From Pseudeuparius sepicola (Eukaryota; Arthropoda; Insecta; Coleoptera; Anthribidae): 64,000 nt of DNA. Shown here piece after piece: positions 32,947-42,261 of this stretch. The notes beneath the pieces are model-generated. The model did no database searches. It saw only the letters and a list, made by a program, of their open reading frames with translations, and was not told the origin of the DNA. A program made the position numbers and the translations under genes. Position 1 is the stretch's first letter. The number at the start of each line of letters is the position of its first letter. The stretch covers positions 107,513,309 to 107,577,308 of the forward strand of contig OY987298.1 in the NCBI GenBank assembly GCA_963920635.1, written 5' to 3'.

Positions 32947-34084
32947 TACAGGGTGAGTCAGAATGTATAGTAAATACTTTAAAGGGGTGTTCGGCAAGTG
33001 GTTTTAAGGGGGGCCTTTCATATAAAATTTCTCGATTTGGGCTTTCCTTGCAAAGTTATTCGGGCCTACAGGGTGACCCAAAAGTATTATTTTATTTATA
33101 TCTCAGTAACGGCGCTACTTAAAAATTTGAAATTTGATATGTGTTATCTACTTACTGGAAGACGCCTTAGGGTAGTTTATTCATTTACACAGTGCCCTAA
33201 AAAAAGGTAAAAACTAACAACCCCTAATAATATTTTTGCTCAAATTTTTTTGAGGTTGAGTGTATTTTTTCATTTTGCAACAAAAGTGTACTCTTGTTTC
33301 ATAATGATAAAATCAACCGTTTGCGTTGAAATTGGCAAAACGTGCCCCAAAACACCTGTTAACTTCAACATTCGAAACATAAAATTTTTACCTACCGCTT
33401 TCAAAAGTTACACATCGACTGTGCCATTTAAACTGAGAAAAAAATTCCATGAACAATGTACCAAAACTTATTAGCTTTCAAAATCGAAAGGATTGAATTT
33501 AACAAAATTTGAACACCCTACTTCAAGAAAACCAATGCTGTTTGGATCAATGACCAATTGGTATTTTTTTCCTTATTTTTAATGTACAGTCGATCTGTAA
33601 GGTTTGAAAGCGGTAGGTGTTTTGGGGCACGTTTTGCCAATTTCAACGCAAACGGTTGATTTTATCGTTACGAAACAAGAGTAGGGGAACTAGGGGTAAG
33701 ACGGGGTAGCGGGGTAAGATGGGGTACTAGCTATTACTGGCAAACTACTAGAGCCATCTATGATTTTGACGGTGAATTATGTGTACTGACAACTAAAGAC
33801 CATGCGCTGTTGATTTTAATCGGCTCCCACCAGTCTCGCAGCTACAGTCGCCAGAGTCGGTCGCATTTTTCTATTTCTGAGTACTGGTTATTATGTTTGG
33901 CTGTTTTCTTCTACAAAAAGGTAAGCAAATTCATAAAATTAATTGTAATTCGTATTGCGTTTCTCAAACACATCATATAGAGACTCTATAACGGTAGTCA
34001 AATCACACAAATATCGCTTTAATTTTCGAAAAAATAAGATGATTTAAAAGTGTATCTGTGGGGTAAGATGGGGTACCTTGTGAG

Positions 34085-34119
34085 GGGGCAAGACGGGGTA
34101 TTACCCCGTTTTGCCCCAT
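34085..34119. repeat. G-rich hairpin inside layer 4
   Basis: GGGGCAAGACGGGGTA is followed at once by TACCCCGTTTTGCCCC, a near-perfect hairpin with almost no loop. A second one, CCCCATCTTGCCCC-GCATGT-GGGGCAAGATGGGG, lies at about 34600-34633. Confidence 0.85.
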
Positions 34120-34248
34120 CGCAGCCTGTATTTCCACACCGGTATTTCAATTGAGGGTTTTGCATTAACACCTACCTATTCTTCCTCCTTCCCATACGAT
34201 CAGCAGAGAGTCTGTGTGTTGTGTGTGATTTTCATTTGTAAATGTATA

Positions 34249-34471
34249 CAAGGTGTCCCGTATAAAATATTATTAATTGACATTTTTTTACTAAAGCCAT
34301 ATTTTATTTACGTTAAGAATGAATCTTGATTATTTATTGTATGTAAATAATGTAGTGTAACTTTGAAATAAATAAAAATCGATATACAATTTTTCCGTTT
34401 TTTTTCACTTTAAAAGAAGTAGGTAGTCTTTACGCTGCCAAAATTTGAACATAACGATACGGGACACCTTG
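34249..34471. mobile_element. Nest layer 5 (innermost): 223-bp CAAGGTGTCCCGTA MITE
   Basis: CAAGGTGTCCCGTATAAAAT at the left and, reverse complemented, CAAGGTGTCCCGTATCGTTA at the right give 15 bases of perfect inverted repeat. TA is on both sides (34247-34248 and 34472-34473). The interior is AT-rich with no gene. Confidence 0.85.
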
Positions 34472-35269
34472 TATATATCATTTTTTCTCCTACTATTTAT
34501 TTGCCGATTCCTTGCAGAGTATTGTGAGAACTTATAGAAGAATTACTGATAGGGGAAAATGGTGTCAATAGTTCAGTTACAGAATTTTATTACCTATACC
34601 CCATCTTGCCCCGCATGTGGGGCAAGATGGGGAACTAGCATCTTTTCACTCTACCTGTACTATGTTTTAAATGCTATTTTATTTTCAGAGTTTATGTTTT
34701 CGTTTTGTGTTCGGAAATGTTTATAGTTTACAATAAACGTTTGTTCAACTTTGTCTCATTTTTATTTTTTTTGTAATTCGAGTTCAAAGATTAAGTACCC
34801 CGTCTTACCCCTAGTTCCCATACCTCTTTGTTGCAAATGAAAAGATGCACTAAAATGATGGACCTGCAGGACGAAAAAGATAACCTCCAAAAACTTTGAG
34901 CAAAAAAATTAATAGGGGTTGTTAGTTTTTACACTTTCTTAGGGCACTGTGTAAATGAATAAACTGTCTTCAAGTAAGTAGATAACACAGACCAAATTTA
35001 AAATTTTTAAGTAGCGCCGTTATTGAGATATAAATAAAAAAAACTTTTGGGTCACCTTGTAGACCCGAATAACTTGGCAAGGAAAGCCCAAATCGAAAAA
35101 TTTTATATGAAAGACCCCCCCCCCCCCTTAAAACCACCTGCCGAACACCCCTTTAAAATATTTACTATACATTCTGACTCATCCTGTATATCTCCTGGGT
35201 CATCAAAAACTAAAAATGAACAGCATTATAATGCTGCATAAATGCGAGCAATACTTAATTAATTTCACC

Positions 35270-35900
35270 CACCGGGCGCGGCGGCACCTCCCAAGTCGAA
35301 CGCAATTTCGCCATTAATGAAAAGGGTAATATACAGGCGAATTGGGATCAATTTTAAGCGGGAGCAACCAACGGCGTTAAAATATAAATTTGATATTTTT
35401 ACAGGTTGATGTGTTGGAAATTGGAATTAGGCGTTACCAGTGGTAACAGTGGATACTTATGGAGGCTTCGCCACTAGTGCGCTTTGACCATTATTTCCCA
35501 ATGTTTTTACACACACCCCTTTTAGATATTATATAGATACTACCCAGCTGTTTGATTGCAATTGCTATAAGAAAGGATTGCCTGCATTATCTTTGGTCTG
35601 AGGCGTTAACCGTTCGCCGCCACAAAATACTTAATCCGAGGCGCATTTGAGGGCTCCCGCGGACAGCCCCCTAAAAGATGACGCGAATAAGTTTCCGGAT
35701 GATGTAGCGGCCGACCCTTATCAAATCCCGCTTTCCTTCCGCACGATATAAACGGCCGTCCGCCGTCGTTTCTAATTTTCTTCACGGCGGGAAACCGACG
35801 GCCGCTACGGGTGCGCCACAGTGCGCCCGCTAATGAAGCGCCACCGACAGCGAAATGCAGAATGAGAAACTTGCGTGAGCTCCGCTGAAAACAAATAAGA
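35270..35900. promoter_or_regulatory. GC-rich enhancer-like island
   Basis: Between transposons this block is unique in the window and much richer in GC: AATTAATTTCACCCACCGGG, ATTTCGCCATTAATGAAAAG, ATCCCGCTTTCCTTCCG, CGGCCGTCCGCCGTCGTTTC and GTGCGCCCGCTAATGAAGCG. Homeodomain cores (TAATTA, TAATGA) are mixed with GC-rich motifs. This is the strongest of the candidate regulatory islands by contrast and length. Function is inference. Confidence 0.3.
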
Positions 35901-36477
35901 CGGTAAACGAATGGCCGTTCCTTAATTTAGTCCAGGTTCAGATCAGTCAACAATCTATACATATTTGTTCTGGTTCAGGGTTATACGTTGTTTTACACAT
36001 GAACACAATGGCCGAGTTCAATACATGCCTACACTGAAAAAAGGATTTTGAGATTTTACAATAATTTGACAGCTTTTAGTGCGACCAATAAATATTGTAA
36101 ATTCCCAAAAGTAATGTGAGGATTAATTAAATTACATTTAGTTTGTAAAATAAATTTACAAAGAATCTGTGAAATTAGTTATGTGTTCTAATTAATATTT
36201 ACAAGTTATTTGTAATTCTCCTGAATAATAATACACCGATTTTGCTAAATTACTTTGTAAAATTAAGTACCTACTTGTGAAAATACTTGTGCTTTTGTAA
36301 AATTACTTTGCATGACTTTTTAAAATTACTTTGTAAAGTTAATTTTTAAAATTACAATATAGTGGGTATAAAAAAATTATTGAAACGCTTACTACAATTT
36401 AAAAAACTATATTCATAAATTAAAACACTTATAGTATAAAATATATAGGTATTATTAATTATTATTAATAATTAATT

Positions 36478-36915
36478 AAGTTATACATTTATATAAACGA
36501 ACATATTTATTACATAAAAAAGGTAGGTATATTTTTTAATAAGAACAGGAGGAAAAAACTATATTTATATCAAATAACACCAAATATTTACATTCTTATC
36601 CAAATATTTCCTTAAAAAACAAATTAATTTATACATTTAAATAAACGAAAACATTTACATAAAAAAAGGCATAGTTATTAAACATGAACAAAAGACAAGA
36701 ATTATATTTATACCTAACACAAAATACTTACATTATTAACCAAATATTTCCTTAAAAAAAAACAATGAATTTATACATATATTTAAATAAACCAAAACAT
36801 TTACATAACAAAGGCATAGTTATTAAATATGAACAGGAGGAAAGAACTATATTTATACCTAACACAAAACATTTACATTCTTAACCAAATACTTCCTTAA
36901 AAAACAAATCTTTTT
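36478..36915 (+). repeat. Tandem array, about 146-bp period, three copies
   Basis: AGGTAGGTATATT (36521), AGGCATAGTTATTAAACATG (36667) and AGGCATAGTTATTAAATATG (36812) mark successive units. Each continues through GAACA, ACTATATTTATA-like, TAACAC, ACATTT/TACTTACATT, CCAAATATTTCCTTAAAAAA and AACATTTACATAA. Spacing is 146 and 145 bases; identity is about 85-90 percent between units two and three. Confidence 0.85.
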
Positions 36916-37170
36916 TAAACAAAATATAGGTACACTATGTTAACTAAAAGAATATTAAATTTCAGCTTTTAAAAATAGTTTTGCAGGTTTCAGAAAATAG
37001 ACATTCTAACATATCACCTTTTCGCAAATGGTAAAACATATGTTTTTTATTTCAATTTTAAACTTAGATTTAAAATTGCAATTTGATAGATTGTCAGTTG
37101 ATTGTTTTGGCAATCGTAGAAATATATTTTTCACTTAAGTGTTTTCTAAATCTAATGTATTTTTTAAAAG

Positions 37171-37308
37171 ATGAAAAACAGTTCACAGGTTTTCAGGTGC
37201 AGATTATTCCAGGGAGATGCCTGTGATAGCTCAGATGAATATGATACTGATAAACACTTTTTAAATGAACAGAACAAACGTCGCAAATCATCATGTTGTA
37301 TTTCTTAA
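37171..37308 (+). CDS. 45-residue frame with acidic and basic blocks
   Basis: It starts with ATG and reads MKNSSQVFRCRLFQGDACDS, then SDEYDTDKHFLNEQNKRRKS and SCCIS before the stop. An acidic run followed by KRRK resembles a phosphorylatable nuclear targeting tail and is less random than most frames here. It lies inside the 36032-37853 element, so it may be the end of a lost element-encoded protein. I cannot assign it, and no relative is present in this window. Confidence 0.2.
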   Translation: MKNSSQVFRCRLFQGDACDSSDEYDTDKHFLNEQNKRRKSSCCIS

Positions 37309-38325
37309 AAATCTTACCTTTTAATTGACACTGACACTGTTCACTTTAAACACAATAATAGTTGTAGCTATTCGCGTATATGGGTCTTCGTAAACTATAA
37401 AGATTGTATTACTTTTGACCTTGCACCTGTCGATCTGTCACCAAAGCCGTAAAGAACGCCGACTGCCATCGTGCGCGTGTTTAGCACAGCCAGGCCACGC
37501 AATGCGGCCGGCGTTGCACGTGATTTCGTCTTGAAATACTATCGGCGAACGATTACAAAACTTCTGCGAATTCACAATCGCCAGTGTGAATATTAGTTTT
37601 AACGTGATATTGCGCTTCATATCTTTGTGAATTCACATTTTGAACTTACACTAATAAGAGAAATTACATAAAGGAAAGGAAATGTATACAGATAAATATA
37701 CATAAGTTGGTTTTTCCACAAAACAATTTTGTATATTCACCATTTTGGGGCAAATTAACATAAACTTGTATTTAAACATTACAATTCAAGTATACCTGCT
37801 TACCATAATTTAATTGTAATAATTTTGTAATTTCACAGCTCCTTTTTTCAGTGTATAATAGAGTTTTTGAAAGCGCTAAGTAGTAGAGCTTTCTGTCAAA
37901 AATAGGAAGGGCTTAGAAGCGCTACGTGAACAAATAAACGGTTGACATTTAGCTCTTTAGACAGTACGTATATTATAACCTACCTACAGATTCAAAAGCC
38001 TCAGGACTAAATTTACAAAATTCTATTTTTTTAAACAAATAAACTGCCAACATAATAACAGCTTTTCTGTTGGAAATGCGTATGGCACTGAAAACGCCAT
38101 CAAACGGCGCCATGCAAGCTATTGGAAAGAGAATGAAGTGTAAACAGAGAAAGATTAAAAGTCCGCTTACTAAAATTTAGCACTCATAGAAAATGCTATA
38201 TTTCCCCTAAAACGCTTTATTCCAATTCTATCTGTCAGCGTCAATTGTTCAATATTGTTAGGGGTACACTATTTACAAAGGGCTTAAAGCGCATTCAGAT
38301 TTGTGGCTACATTGAACTCGGCCAA

Positions 38326-38740
38326 TTAACTGGTTCTAATTTTGCAAGCAAATTAGTATTTGATTTTGAATTACCTCGGTTACCATTTTATTTGTACCCA
38401 TGTAGATAAAATATACAGTATTACAAATAAAGTCTACATCATAAAGAGAAAATTTTTGTATGCAGAACTATTTAAAAATCACTTGAGGTATAACTGTGAC
38501 ATTTGACATTTAACACAAAACTTGAAAAACGCCACTTATATTTGTCGAAGTATCGAAAAACTTGTTAGGAAAATGTTTCCCTTGCAATTCTTTATCCGTA
38601 GACCGCAGGAATACAAATTTTCATGAACTTCCAAAAACGTTAATTTTGTTGTAATTATTATCTTTTCTTTTTTCTCCACATGTTCTACCTGTTTAAATAA
38701 GATCCTTCTTTATAAAGAAACTCACGCTTTCAATACTTTT
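38326..38740. other. Intergenic, no gene seen
   Basis: AT-rich single-copy sequence with no supportable feature. Confidence 0.4.
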
Positions 38741-38743
38741 TTA

Positions 38744-38962
38744 AATCGACTGTAAAAAGTCACAAAATCGGCATTAGGAAATCGGCACTAAAGTAATAAT
38801 TCATTAGCTTGGTTCCAACACATACTTCTAAACCAGTTCTAGTGAATCAGAATACAGGAAAGTAATTCCAGAACTGTTCTCGATCAATTAGGTCAGCGGA
38901 ACCCAGTTCAGAACTGCTGTTGGAACAAGTCCATTATTATACGATTTTATGTCTTTAAGTTG
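38744..38962 (+). repeat. Old repeat shared with 24997-25095, interrupted by a MITE
   Basis: AAATCGACTGTAAAAAGTCA, CAAAATCGGCATTA and (after the MITE) CCATTATTATACGATTTT align with AAATCGGCAGTGAAGTGTCC, CAAAATCGTCATTA and ACATTATTGTACGATTTT at 24997-25083. The continuation after the long element (41786-41822, GGCCTTGTCGAGATTTAACA) aligns with 25097-25135 (GGCCTTGGCGAGATGTAAAC). So this repeat is the target into which both the MITE and the long element were inserted. Confidence 0.7.
38810..38933. mobile_element. About 120-bp MITE, CTTGGTTCCAACA ends
   Basis: CTTGGTTCCAACA at the left and TGTTGGAACAAG at the right are inverted copies. The interior includes CAGAACTG/CAGTTC inverted motifs (AATTCCAGAACTGTTCTC, CCCAGTTCAGAACTGCTG). 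A partial relative is at 29003-29085. The element interrupts the repeat at 38744-38962. Confidence 0.65.
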
Positions 38963-38964
38963 TA

Positions 38965-41783
38965 GTCCTTGTGCCAGACCAATCAGTCATTATAATTTGG
39001 GGGGACTGAATGAAACTTCTATTACGTGTTTCTAGGCTCCATGTGGAGCAAAAATGTCGGGGGGGCACATCATGAGGAGGTAGCTTTCAAATATGGCGGC
39101 CGTTCAAAATGGCGGCCCGACTGTGTTTTAAATTCAATTATCTCGAGATCGGGTGGACCAATCTTGAATTTAATGTATAGGTCAATTAACTCACTACATT
39201 TTTATTCGTATGTTTATTGCCAACAAACCAGTATTTATCGGTGAAAACTCGAAAAAACGGAAAAGTAGGTTTTTCGAAATTTACGTTTTGCTGTTTATTG
39301 GACTAACGGTTGGGATATGGGGAAAGTGGTCTAAATAAAAGTTGTAGAGAAACATTTCAACTTTAAAACACAAAAAAGAAATTGAAGATCGGATCAATAG
39401 AACTGGAGATGTCGAGATTCAAAGTCGACGGGGCGGGATTGAGCGTATTGACCAAGCGCTCATTGGCTCCCAGCGTGGAGGCGAGACGGCCGCCATAGTT
39501 GAAAGCAAGGGTGTGAACAAGTTAAGGGAATTAAAAATGCCTTATTAATATTATTGTTAAACTTAAATTTATTCTTCTTCACTAGTATCACTCTTGCAGT
39601 TTTTGTAATAATTATTGTACTCTTCCTAGCACAAGGATTAGGGTTTCACAAACCTATTAAAAAAGTTGGTCTAAAAATAAGTAGACCAAAGAAGAGTAAA
39701 AGGACTAAGGTAGGAAATAAAGAAGTAATCCTCCAATGCGACCGAAATCTATTCAGCAAAATGACCTATATCGCAGAAAATCCAGAACTTAAGATGGAAG
39801 AAGTGTTCAAATATCCTCTGGCACCGTTTCCATGGACTCTGGCAAATGTTGATGGGTCTTTGAAGAAAACCTGCAAATCAGTGTTTGTGTTTGCCCATTA
39901 CTTGGAAAAATACATCACCCCTGCCAGTCTACCGGAAAAAGATTCGGCTTGCATAATTGATGCAATGGTTGTACTTCAGTCCATCAAAGGAGAACAAAAA
40001 AACGATTGACGAATTGTCAACGATTTTTCTTAAGCAGATTTTGAATATAGGTCAGAGTTGCTGTAGAATTTACATAGTTTTTGATGATTACCGAGAGGTT
40101 TCGATCAAATCGTTGGAGCGGAAAAAAAGAGGAACCGCTGAAGGTATCAAATTCAGAGAAATTAAGGGTGGCCACAAAGTGATTTGTTGGAGAAACCTGT
40201 TAAGGAACAGTAACAGCAAAAATAAAATGATAAAATTCTTTGTTAACAGTTGGAAAGAGGATAAATTTAAGAACATGATTGTAAACCAAGAAATCTTCGT
40301 ATAACAGTTGGTGAAATCTGCTTAAGGATCACGTCTATTGGGAGCGAAACTGTTCCTGAGCTGTTCTGCACTCAAGAAGCTGATTCCAGAATGATGTTGC
40401 ATGCAAGGAACGCCGCTATATCATATGAATCAGTTCTTTTCAAACGATACAGATGTATTAGTTTTGGATGTAAGTTTATGGAAAGACATAAAAAGCAAAA
40501 ACTTATGTATTGTGAAGAGAAACAAAAGTGTTTTAAGAGTTATTAAAGTTTTTCAGATAGTATCTGCCTTAGGCGAACAGCTTGTTACAGCTCTTATCGG
40601 GTATTATTGCTGGTCTGGCTGTGACACAGTCAGTGCTTTTGCTGGCCAGGGAAAACTTAAAGGATTTAAGCTTTTGTGCAAAGAGGAGCAAAGATTTATT
40701 GAAGCGTTCAGCAAGTTAGGAAGAGATTTGGTGCTGTCTAATGATGTTGATGACACCATCGCCAAGGAATTCGTCTGCCAGTTGTATGCAAACAAATGCA
40801 AAGTGAAATCTGTTGATGAGCTGCGCCACCAGATGTTCACAGGGAAGTAGGGACAAATTGAGAGCTTCCAAATGCCTCCTTGTAAATACACCTTGACACA
40901 ACATAATAAACGTGCCAACTACCAGGCCGGAATCTGGCTCAGAAGCCTGGAAACCAAACCAGTAATTCCGGATCCTTTTGCTCATGGGTGGGAAACGGAC
41001 ATATCTGGTAACTTGTGCGTCAAATGGATGGAAGGCTTGCCAGCACCGGAGTGCGTACTCTCCTGCTCGTGCTTAGCAACTCAAATTTGATGCACCGAGA
41101 GCTGTGTACCAAAGCAACCTCATACATGAGGAAGAGTACAATAATTATTACAATAACTGAAATAGTGATACTAGTGAAGAAGAATAAATTCCCTTAACTT
41201 GTTCAGACCATTGCTTTCAAATATGGCGGCCATCTCGCCTCCACGCTGGGAGGCAATGAGCGCTTGGTCAATAGGCTCAATCCCGCCCCCGTCGACTTTG
41301 AATTTTGACATCTCCGGTTATATTTATCCGATCTTCAATTTCTTTGCGTTTTAAAGGTGAAATGTTTCTCTACAACTTTTATTTAGAACACTTTCCCCAT
41401 ATCCCAACCGTTGGTCCAATAAACAACAAAACGTAAATTTCAAAAAACCTACATTTCCGTTTTTTCGAGTTTTGATCGATAAATACTGGTTTCTTGGCAA
41501 TAAGCATACGAATAAAAATGTAGTGAGTTAATCGACCTACATTAGGAAAAAATAAATTCAAGATTGGTCCACCCGATCTGGTGATAATTGAATTTAAAAC
41601 TTCACAGTCGAACCGCCATTGTGAACGGCCGCAATATTTGAAATCTGTACCTCCTCATGATGTGCCCCCCCCCCCCGACATTTTTGCTCCACATGGAGCC
41701 CAGAAACACGTGGTAGAAGTTTCATTCAGTCCCCCCAAATTATAATGACTCATTGGCCAATTTTGGAGGTCTGGCACAATGAC
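38965..41783. mobile_element. 2.8-kb element with about 570-590-bp inverted ends and a PIN-like nuclease gene
   Basis: TA at 38963-38964 and 41784-41785 flank GTCCTTGTGCCAGACC at the left and, reverse complemented, GTCATTGTGCCAGACC at the right. Arms at 38965-39536 and 41190-41783 pair through ATAATTTGGGGGGACTGAAT, CTCCATGTGGAGC, AAAAATGTCGGGGGGGCAC, ATCATGAGGAGG, GGTGGACCAATCTTGAATTT, CGGTTGGGATATGGGGAAAG, TGAAGATCGGAT, CAAAGTCGACGGGGCGGG, TTGACCAAGCGCTCATTG and CCGCCATA..GAAAGCAA. The right arm has 13 extra bases near its end and a run of C. Between the arms lies only the broken nuclease gene, which ends within a few bases of the right arm. The paralogous site near 25095 lacks the element. 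Confidence 0.85.
39554..41187 (+). pseudogene. Broken PIN/XPG-like nuclease gene of a repeat-associated metazoan family
   Basis: The pieces match a protein family that I know from many invertebrate genomes, usually in repeats and annotated as uncharacterised. In order: QCDRNLFSKM (about 39740), ANVDGSLKKTCKS, CIIDAMVVLQSIKG, then after a frameshift in a run of A (about 39997) DELSTIFLKQIL, SIKSLERKKRG, then after breaks QEADSRMMLHARNA (about 40380), NDTDVLVLDV, SGCDTVSAFAGQGKLKGF, and, past a stop at 40848, PPCKYTLTQHNKRANYQAGI, HGWE, PAPECVLSCSC, ending in NSDTSEEE at 41187. The spaced acidic residues (IID, EAD, DTD, GCD) fit the metal-binding layout of PIN/XPG-like nucleases; that is inference from motif pattern. 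At least three frameshifts and several stops make it dead. The N-terminal part typical of the family appears missing. It lies inside long inverted repeats. Confidence 0.8.
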
Positions 41784-42029
41784 TATTGGCCTTGTCGAGA
41801 TTTAACAACCAAACGTCAGACAGGCCCATCTTCCGCCAAACGTGGCCAGATATTCAAAACCTGACCAGTAAAATATTACTTAACATCTCAAGATACAACT
41901 GGGAGTTACATAAACTTCAATATTCCAGCAATTTATGTGCAACATATCCAGGCGATTTGATAATAAACTTAATAAAATTTCGCATTTCAAATAAGACATC
42001 GACAAACCGATTTCAATAAAGGCGAGTGC

Positions 42030-42260
42030 CACAGACATAGCGGAGATAACTACAGCTAATACTTCGCTCTCCTCCCAAAATGTCGTGCTAATTAGATTTA
42101 TTAAGCTTCGGGAGATGTATTATTCCCCATTTTTACCCTTATCCTTTACACCCCAATTCTCCTCTCGATAGGACGCCGCGTCGCACCCCGCTGTCGTTAA
42201 TCAAACGATGATTGAGTGAAGGAAGCAATAATAATTTCAGGACGACGACAATGAACAATC
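42030..42260. promoter_or_regulatory. Enhancer-like island
   Basis: GTGCTAATTAGATTTATTAA, CTCTCGATAGGACGCCGCG and GTCGTTAATCAAACGATGAT are clustered in contrast to the AT-rich repeats around them. Homeodomain, TTTATTA (Caudal-type) and GC-rich sites together resemble developmental enhancers. Inference only. Confidence 0.25.
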
Positions 42261-42261
42261 A

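Larger units (their letters stand above)
33684..34820. mobile_element. Nest layer 4: GGGGTAAGACGGGGTA element
   Basis: The left end is GGGGAACTAGGGGTAAGACG, then GGGTA. The right end, reverse complemented, is TGGGAACTAGGGGTAAGACG, then GGGTA. TA flanks both (33682-33683 and 34821-34822), and comparison with the intact arm of layer 3 shows a TA target. GGGGTAAGATGGGGTA variants recur at 33711, 34061, 34086 and 34600. No transposase is evident. GGGGTAAGATGGGGTA-type repeats are known to me as a dispersed repeat in arthropod genomes, without a firm superfamily. Confidence 0.88.
33246..34894. mobile_element. Nest layer 3: palindrome related to 23687-24636
   Basis: From TTGAGGTTG (33251) through ACTCTTGTTTCATAATGATA, AATCAACCGTTTGCGTTGAA, TGCCCCAAAACACCTGTT and CTACCGCTTTCAAA this matches the arms of the element at 23687-24636. 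The reverse-complement half runs from about 33580 to 33683 and resumes at 34823 (TTTGTTGCAAATGAAAAGATG, CCTGCAGGACGAAAAAGATA) after the layer 4 insertion. The exact ends are not clear, so the limits are approximate. The axis is near 33545. Confidence 0.75.
33069..35059. mobile_element. Nest layer 2: CAGGGTGACCCAAAAG foldback
   Basis: The left end CAGGGTGACCCAAAAGTATT and the right end (reverse complement CAAGGTGACCCAAAAGTTTT) start arms of about 175 bases through ATTTATATCTCAGTAACGGC, GCTACTTAAAAATTT, TGTTATCTACTTACT, CATTTACACAGTGCCCTAA and AACTAACAACCCCTA. TA is duplicated on both sides (33067-33068 and 35060-35061), at the apex of the layer 1 hairpin. No protein is encoded. Confidence 0.88.
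32949..35186. mobile_element. Nest layer 1 (outermost): CAGGGTGAGTCAGAATGTAT foldback
   Basis: The left end CAGGGTGAGTCAGAATGTAT and the right end (reverse complement CAGGATGAGTCAGAATGTAT) start arms of about 120 bases through AGTAAATA, TTTAAAGGGGTGTTCGGCA, GTGGTTTTAAGG, TTTCATATAAAATTT and GGGCTTTCCTTGC. TA flanks both (32947-32948 and 35187-35188). Without its insert it is about 245 bases, an almost complete palindrome with the apex at ATTCGGGCC-TA-GACCCGAAT, where layer 2 is inserted. A run of C in the right arm (about 35116) marks slippage. Confidence 0.9.
36032..37853. mobile_element. Inner 1.8-kb element, CACTGAAAAAAGGA ends
   Basis: CACTGAAAAAAGGA at the left and, reverse complemented, CACTGAAAAAAGGA at the right are identical for 14 bases, then TTACAAAATTATT-like sequence follows on both sides. 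TA is duplicated (36030-36031 and 37854-37855). It contains a 146-bp tandem array and a 45-codon frame. A CACTGAGAAAAC start after TA near 45110 may be a relative. Confidence 0.75.
36009..38324. mobile_element. Outer element of a two-deep nest, TGGCCGAGTTCAAT ends
   Basis: TGGCCGAGTTCAATACA at 36009 and, reverse complemented, TGGCCGAGTTCAATGTA at the right end give about 14-17 bases of inverted repeat. The element at 36032-37853 sits only 23 bases inside its left end. The remaining body, 37856-38324, carries repeated AGCGCT-type motifs (GAAAGCGCTAAG, AGAAGCGCTACG, TTAAAGCGC). I could not read a target duplication. Confidence 0.6.
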
